Positions 4,774 to 5,719 of a stretch of DNA of 5,719 nucleotides are shown one piece after another. The translations under genes were made by a program, and so were the position numbers. Numbering within the stretch: position 1 is the first letter of the stretch; each line of letters begins with the position of its first letter. A model generated the notes under the pieces. The model saw only the letters and a program-made list of their open reading frames with translations. It had not been told where the DNA came from and did not search any database. The DNA comes from Methanobacteriaceae archaeon. GTDB lineage: Archaea; Methanobacteriota; Methanobacteria; Methanobacteriales; Methanobacteriaceae. The stretch is from NCBI GenBank assembly GCA_017883605.1, contig JADGNH010000124.1, forward strand, positions 1 through 5,719, read 5' to 3'.

Positions 4774-5613
4774 ATGCTGAAAATGAACGATAAAACCTTT
4801 GTTATAACCGTCACCTTATTGTTGTTGGTGCTAGTCGCCACTATAGCGGCAATCAGTTCCTTTTATTATCCAAAAGTTAGTGACTGGAATAACCAGGAGC
4901 TTCAGAAGATTGATAAATCCAGTGGCAATTTTTCATTCCTGGTTTTTGGTGATAATCGGGATTCTGTGGAAACCTTTGATAAGCTGATTGATAAAGTGAA
5001 TGAAGATAATGTAACCTTTGCAGTTGATAACGGTGATTTGGTGTCCAGTGGCGATATGGTTAACTTTGGGTTCTTTTTAAATCAGATCGAAAGGTCCCAT
5101 AAACCAATTCTAACTAATATCGGTAATCATGAGTTAAAAGATAACAGTGAAGCCAATTATCAAAAGATATTCGGACCTCCCTATTATTCTTTTGCTGATA
5201 ATAACAGCTATTTTATTATGTTGGACGATGCCCATGGAAAGAATGTGGACAGCCAGCAGATGTCCTGGCTGGAGCAGGAGCTTCAAAAAGGCCAGGAATA
5301 TAATTACCGCTTTGTATTTATGCACGTCCCTTTATATGATCCGCGGGGAGATGGTTCCAAGGAGGGGCATAGTTTGGAGGATCTCTCCAACGCTCAGGAA
5401 CTGCAGAATCTCTTTGACCAGTACAACGTTACCATGATCTTTGCTTCCCATATCCACGGTTACTATCAGGGTGTGTGGGGAAAAACTCCCTTTATCATAT
5501 CTGGCGGTGCTGGAGCCGAATTAGAGTACCCGGATCCTGAACACAACTTCTTTCATTACATAAAGGTTGATGTATCACAACAGGGAGTGTACTATAATAT
5601 GGTGAAACTATGA
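4774..5613 (+). CDS. Membrane-anchored metallophosphoesterase (calcineurin-like)
   Basis: 279 residues. A short basic N-terminus is followed by one hydrophobic segment (about 9-30), which should be an uncleaved anchor placing the enzyme on the outer face of the membrane. The rest is a calcineurin-like phosphoesterase domain with metal motifs in order: GDNR (59-62), NGDLV (86-90), GNHE (117-120), MHVPLYDPR (183-191) and SHIHG (225-229), then IISGGAGAEL (241-250). D60, D88, N118, H119, H184, H226 and H228 are the likely metal ligands. Motif 1 is D-x-R rather than the usual D-x-H, so one ligand position is altered. The substrate is unknown. Starts at ATG 4774 and ATG 4783 are both possible; neither has a strong Shine-Dalgarno sequence, and leaderless initiation near 4783 is plausible. 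The stop overlaps the next ORF start as ATGA, implying a coupled two-gene unit. Confidence 0.93.
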   Translation: MLKMNDKTFVITVTLLLLVLVATIAAISSFYYPKVSDWNNQELQKIDKSSGNFSFLVFGDNRDSVETFDKLIDKVNEDNVTFAVDNGDLVSSGDMVNFGFFLNQIERSHKPILTNIGNHELKDNSEANYQKIFGPPYYSFADNNSYFIMLDDAHGKNVDSQQMSWLEQELQKGQEYNYRFVFMHVPLYDPRGDGSKEGHSLEDLSNAQELQNLFDQYNVTMIFASHIHGYYQGVWGKTPFIISGGAGAELEYPDPEHNFFHYIKVDVSQQGVYYNMVKL

Positions 5614-5719
5614 AGAATCCAAATTCTGGAAAAGATGGTCAGTTCGATGTACCTGGAAAAGATGGTCAGTGTGATGTACCTGGAAAAGATGGTCAGATTG
5701 ATGTAAGTTCCATGGTTAA
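5610..5719 (+). CDS. 5' end of an ORF beginning with 9-residue repeats (truncated by the window end)
   Basis: The ATG at 5610 overlaps the metallophosphoesterase stop (ATGA), and the frame stays open for 36 codons to the window edge. After MKNPN come three copies of (P/S)GKDGQ(F/C/I)DV at residues 6-14, 15-23 and 24-32, followed by SSMV. The repeat is hydrophilic, glycine- and aspartate-rich and probably disordered or a linker. No signal or membrane segment is seen in the visible part. The function is not recognisable. Coupling to a surface phosphoesterase is the only contextual clue. The repeat length (27 bp, a multiple of 3) and conserved frame support real coding. Confidence 0.55.
   Translation, partial: MKNPNSGKDGQFDVPGKDGQCDVPGKDGQIDVSSMV
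5626..5706 (+). repeat. In-frame 27-bp tandem repeat, 3 copies
   Basis: CTGGAAAAGATGGTCAG starts at 5626, 5653 and 5680 with no mismatch, each followed by a variable codon (TTC, TGT or ATT) and then GATGTA. Near-identity at the DNA level indicates recent expansion. The only coding change is the hydrophobic/cysteine residue at the variable codon. Confidence 0.93.

Noticed and set aside
5147..5437. Overlapping + strand ORF inside the metallophosphoesterase gene
   Set aside because: It is a different-frame shadow of a frame that carries all the metal-binding motifs.

Overview
The window looks like a piece of a methanogenic archaeal chromosome, most likely Methanobacteriales (Methanobacterium-like). 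This is inferred from four things: very AT-rich spacers around moderately GC genes, arginine codons dominated by AGA/AGG, Shine-Dalgarno sequences of the AGGGGGAG/GGGTGGAT type, and archaeal box A (TTTATATA / TTTAAATA) promoter elements. No rRNA or tRNA gene or recognisable mobile element is visible. All confident genes are on the + strand.

Layout. (1) 1-163: AT-rich leader with 23-bp tandem repeats and a box A candidate. (2) 164-1882: a full-length ABC-class ATPase of the COG3044 / PF09818 type. (3) 1883-2461: a 579-base stretch without a confident protein gene. It holds a doubtful 73-codon ORF (1910-2131). Inside that ORF lies an exact TTTATATA box with a BRE-like element (2051-2066). The promoter points at a chain of hairpins ending in U-runs (2089-2269), proposed here as an unannotated structured small RNA. 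After it come degenerate tandem repeats (2282-2391) and a palindrome in front of the next operon. (4) 2462-2963: a type II toxin-antitoxin pair. A RelE/ParE-type toxin (2673-2963) overlaps by ATGA a small antitoxin that is readable only through a -1 frameshift at an A8 tract carrying the classic slippery heptamer A AAA AAG. (5) 3014-3721: a class I SAM-dependent methyltransferase of unknown substrate. (6) 3722-3998: AT-rich spacer with 21-22-bp tandem repeats. (7) 3999-4673: a cytoplasmic sulfite-oxidase-like molybdopterin oxidoreductase with a TTG start. (8) 4674-4773: spacer with three 23-24-bp repeats, each carrying a TATA-like core. (9) 4774-5613: a membrane-anchored metallophosphoesterase. 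Its stop overlaps (ATGA) the start of a truncated ORF (5610 to the window end) that opens with three perfectly phased 9-residue repeats.

The genes look like independent short transcription units rather than one pathway. The two clear coupling points are the ATGA overlaps: antitoxin-toxin, and phosphoesterase-repeat protein. The most interesting items are the candidate small RNA with an exposed CCUCC and C-rich segments, the frameshifted antitoxin, and the recurrence of unrelated 20-27-bp tandem repeats in nearly every gap.
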